Positions 61,504 to 64,000 of a stretch of DNA of 64,000 nucleotides are shown here, piece by piece; within the stretch, counting starts at the first letter, position 1; each line of letters opens with the position of its first letter. The stretch is from Collinsella sp. (GTDB taxonomy: Bacteria; Actinomycetota; Coriobacteriia; Coriobacteriales; Coriobacteriaceae). The notes under the pieces were generated by a model, which worked only from the letters and a program-made list of their open reading frames with translations, was not told the DNA's origin and did no database searches. The translations under genes and the position numbers were made by a program. The stretch spans positions 1 to 64,000 of the forward strand of contig JAUMOL010000010.1 in assembly GCA_031295385.1 (NCBI GenBank), written 5' to 3'.

Positions 61504-62405
61504 TCGAAAGCACCTACCAGTTCGTTGATGTCCTTCACGCCCTGGGACTCCGCCCAGGCCTCGAGCTCGTGCGCGATCTTGAGCGAAGCGCACGGATCGA
61601 CGAAGTTGGCCATGCCGACCGACACGCAGGTGGCGCCAGCCAGGATAAACTCGGCCGCATCTTCGCCGGTCATGACGCCGCCGACACCGTTGATGGGGAT
61701 ATCGACGGCCTGGGCAACCTCCCAGACCATGCGCACGGCGATGTGGTGGCACAGCGGGCCCGAAAGGCCGCCCTTGGGCTTGGCCACGCGGGACTTGCGG
61801 GTATGGACGTCGATGGCCATGCCCTGGATGGAGTTGATGACCGAAAGGCCGTCGGCGCCGGCAGCCTCGAGGGCCTTGGCGATCTCAGCGACGTTGACCG
61901 GCGCCATCTTCACGAACAGCGGCTTATCGGTCACCTTGCGGCAGGCAGCCATAACGGAAGAGGCGCCCTCGGGCGTGGAGCCCATGGCGGCACCGCCGGC
62001 GGCGATATTGGGGCAGCTCACGTTGATCTCGTAGCCGGCAGCCCAGGGGCACAGCTCGACATACATCTCGAGTGCGCGGACAAACTCGTCAACGGAGTGG
62101 CCGGCAACCTGACAGATGACCTGGCAGCCGTCCTTGGACAGCTGTTCGAGCCACGGACCGGACTCGCGGGCAAAGGCGGCCACGCCGGGGTTCTGAAGGC
62201 CCACGGAGTTGATCATACCGCCGGGAATCTCGGCCATGCGGGGCGCGGGATTTCCGGGCCAGGGCTCGGCAGCGCAACCCTTGGTGGTGATGGCGCCCAG
62301 CTGGGAAACATCAAAGAAGTTCTGGAACTGCCAACCGTAGCCAAAGGTACCGGCTGCGGTGTTGATGGGGTTCTGCATCTTGACGCCGCCGAAATCGACG
62401 GCCAT
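61497..62405 (-). CDS. pyrD: Dihydroorotate dehydrogenase, class 1B catalytic subunit
   Basis: From ATG 62405 the protein is 302 aa; GTG codons at 62411 and 62420 are also in frame, the latter overlapping the pyrK stop. Seen are INTAAGTFGYG, TTKGCAAEPWPGNPAPR, ELYVNSCPN-like YEINVSCPNIAAGG with the catalytic Cys, and VGGVMTGEDAAEFILAGATC. It needs PyrK to use NAD+. The arrangement pyrK-pyrD marks class 1B. Confidence 0.93.
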   Translation of the reverse strand: MAVDFGGVKMQNPINTAAGTFGYGWQFQNFFDVSQLGAITTKGCAAEPWPGNPAPRMAEIPGGMINSVGLQNPGVAAFARESGPWLEQLSKDGCQVICQVAGHSVDEFVRALEMYVELCPWAAGYEINVSCPNIAAGGAAMGSTPEGASSVMAACRKVTDKPLFVKMAPVNVAEIAKALEAAGADGLSVINSIQGMAIDVHTRKSRVAKPKGGLSGPLCHHIAVRMVWEVAQAVDIPINGVGGVMTGEDAAEFILAGATCVSVGMANFVDPCASLKIAHELEAWAESQGVKDINELVGAFEC

Positions 62406-62419
62406 GTTCACGGTACCCA

Positions 62420-63211
62420 CTAGAAGACCACCACCTTGGAAGCATCGAACACGGGGCCGCACATGCAAGCACCCTTCATACCGTCGACCGTCTCGACATT
62501 GCAGGTGTTGCAGGCGCCAAAGCCACAGCTCATCATGCGCTCGAGCGACACCTCGCAGTACGCACCGGCCTCGGCGGCAGCGGCGGCGACTTTCTTCATC
62601 ATGACGGCGGGGCCGCAGCTGGCGACGTAGTCGTAGCCGCCCTCGCCGAGCAGCTCGGCTGCCGGGTCGGTGCAAAAACCGTGCGAGCCCAGCGAGCCGT
62701 CGTCGGTGCACACGTTGACCGTGGCGCCCAGCGCGCGGAACTCATCGACACCCACGGCCTTGGAAGCGGTGCCAAAGCCCAGGCACACGTCGACATCCAC
62801 GCCCTGCTCGGCAAGCATGCCAGCGAGGCAGAGCACGGGCGGAACACCGATGCCGCCTGCCACGAGCAACGCCTTCCTGGTGCCCTCGGGAACAAGCCAG
62901 CCGCGACCGCCAGGGCCCAACAGGTTGGACTTGGAGCCGGGGGTCATCTGCGACAGGCGACGGGTGTCGTCGCCCACGACGGCGTACCACAGCTCGACGG
63001 TACCGGCCTCGGCGTCGGCGCGATAGAAGCTCAAGGGCACGCGAAGCAGCGAGGAGGCATCGCCGGGCACGGCGATGTTCACAAACTGACCGGGCTTGAG
63101 CGCACTTGCAAGCTTGGGGGCCGAAATAACGAGCGAGAAGATGCCGTCGGCGATCTCCTGGTTCGAGACGACCTCGAAGTCGTGCATGCGTGCAGTGGAA
63201 GGTGTGGGCAT
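62420..63211 (-). CDS. pyrK: Dihydroorotate dehydrogenase electron-transfer subunit
   Basis: 263 aa. A ferredoxin-reductase-like FAD domain (to about 100), an NAD domain with VAGGIGVPPVLCLAGML, and four C-terminal cysteines for a 2Fe-2S cluster (CGFGACNTCNVE, CMCGPVFD). It links PyrD to NAD+. The pyrD start overlaps or abuts its stop. Confidence 0.93.
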   Translation of the reverse strand: MPTPSTARMHDFEVVSNQEIADGIFSLVISAPKLASALKPGQFVNIAVPGDASSLLRVPLSFYRADAEAGTVELWYAVVGDDTRRLSQMTPGSKSNLLGPGGRGWLVPEGTRKALLVAGGIGVPPVLCLAGMLAEQGVDVDVCLGFGTASKAVGVDEFRALGATVNVCTDDGSLGSHGFCTDPAAELLGEGGYDYVASCGPAVMMKKVAAAAAEAGAYCEVSLERMMSCGFGACNTCNVETVDGMKGACMCGPVFDASKVVVF

Positions 63212-63303
63212 AGACGCTCCAATCCCCCATGCGATTGCATGGTCAAAACGAACAGAAAGCGCGGCACCGCAAGGGCACCGCGCACAAAAGCGATAAGGCT
63301 ATG

Positions 63304-64000
63304 CTAGCAGATGCAGCCGTCGGCGAGCGTCTGCTTACCGCCGACAAACACATCGGTGGCACGACCGGTAAGCGTGCGGCCGGCAAAACCGGAGTTCTCG
63401 GCGCGCGACTCGTAACCGTCCTCGCCGACCGTCCAGGTGGCAGAGGGGTCGAACACGGTCAGGTCGGCAACGGAGCCCGCCTTGACCTGAACCTGGTCGA
63501 GGCCCAGAATCTCACGAGGCTTGATAGCCATGAGCTCAACCATGCGGCCCACGCTCATCTTGCCCGTGTTGACCAGCTCGGTGAGTACGAGCGACAGGGA
63601 GGTCTCGAGGCCGATCATGCCAAAGGGCGCAAGCTCGAACTCGCGGGCCTTCTCCCACGGGGTGTGGGGAGCGTGATCGGTGACGATAGCGTCGACGGTG
63701 CCGTCGATGACGCCCTGACGGATGGCCTCGGCATCTTCCTCGGTACGCAGCGGCGGATTGACCTTGAGCGAGGTGTTGTAGGTCTCGTCCAGGTCGTTCT
63801 CGGTCAGGAACATGTGGTGCGGGGTAGCCTCGCAGGTAACCTGAACGCCAGCAGCCTTACCGGCACGCACGATCTCCAGACCATGGGCGGTGGAGATGTG
63901 CTGGATGTGCAGCTTGGCACCGGTCAGCTTGGCGATCTCGATGTCGCGGGCGATCTGGAGCTCCTCGCCGGCAGCCGGCCAGCCCTCGAGGGCCAGACGG
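63304..64000 (-). CDS. pyrC: Dihydroorotase, C-terminal part (continues past window)
   Basis: The frame is open from the window edge (first full codons RLALEGWPAAGEELQIARD) to a stop at 63304, 231 complete codons. LHIQHISTAHG and TCEATPHHMFL carry metal-binding histidines and IVTDHAPHT the catalytic Asp. NPPLRTEEDAEAI and the end MAIKPREILGL fit class I dihydroorotases. It closes carbamoyl aspartate to dihydroorotate. The N-terminal third is outside the window. Confidence 0.92.
   Translation of the reverse strand, partial: RLALEGWPAAGEELQIARDIEIAKLTGAKLHIQHISTAHGLEIVRAGKAAGVQVTCEATPHHMFLTENDLDETYNTSLKVNPPLRTEEDAEAIRQGVIDGTVDAIVTDHAPHTPWEKAREFELAPFGMIGLETSLSLVLTELVNTGKMSVGRMVELMAIKPREILGLDQVQVKAGSVADLTVFDPSATWTVGEDGYESRAENSGFAGRTLTGRATDVFVGGKQTLADGCIC

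Noticed and set aside
63255..63283. Terminator between pyrC and pyrK
   Set aside because: GCGCGG/CCGCGC can pair, but the T-run is poor and it would cut the operon; at most a processing hairpin.

Overview
The window looks like the chromosome of a coriobacterial actinobacterium, most likely Collinsella or a close relative. Three things point there: high-GC housekeeping genes, actinobacterial signatures (mihF after gmk, a GarA-like FHA gene next to an FtsR-like MerR gene, and the nrdR / LysM / lexA / hflX / miaAB / recXA / pgsA / ftsK / rnj order known from mycobacteria), and LexA sites of the CGAAC-N4-GTTC type. The genus is inferred from gene content; no 16S gene is present.

Positions 1-8701 are accessory DNA. 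They hold the start of an IS30-type transposase cut by the window edge, a second solitary copy of that element's end, several small hypothetical or membrane proteins, decayed genes, a PH-domain membrane protein and a tyrosine integrase. Just beyond the integrase lies the 3' half of a tRNA-Pro(GGG), from the anticodon loop to CCA, followed by a tRNA-style terminator. I read this as the attachment site at the right end of an integrated island whose left end, with the intact tRNA, lies outside the window.

Positions 8750-20330 are core genes in mixed orientation: a CDP-alcohol phosphatidyltransferase, garA-like and ftsR-like genes, apt, an NlpC/P60 hydrolase, a DegV protein and a DUF1836 regulator that share an operator-like sequence, trxB, a diacylglycerol glucosyltransferase, dut, nrdR, a LysM protein divergent from lexA across three SOS boxes, and a membrane acetyltransferase-like gene.

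Positions 20315-64000 are almost entirely transcribed leftward: tRNA modification (hflX-miaA-miaB), spoVS-GHKL-rny, recX-recA (SOS box upstream), cinA-pgsA-rimO-yajQ, a RodZ-like protein, ftsK, rnj, pnp, rpsO, recO-era-dgkA-ybeY-phoH-mtaB, two dnaJ genes, hemW-dusB-lepA, rpsT, holA, comEC (broken by one in-frame TGA) and comEA, thiI-rpoZ-gmk-mihF, and the pyrimidine operon pyrC-pyrK-pyrD-pyrF.

The most unusual signal is non-coding. Two intergenic regions (17051-17409 and 38605-39017) each carry an inverted pair of 100-150 nt elements. Within a pair the core is nearly identical, while the long flanking arms differ completely between copies yet stay self-complementary. Inner stems also differ by compensatory changes. 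This looks like selection for, or a mechanism that generates, a structured RNA or DNA element, and I do not recognise either family.
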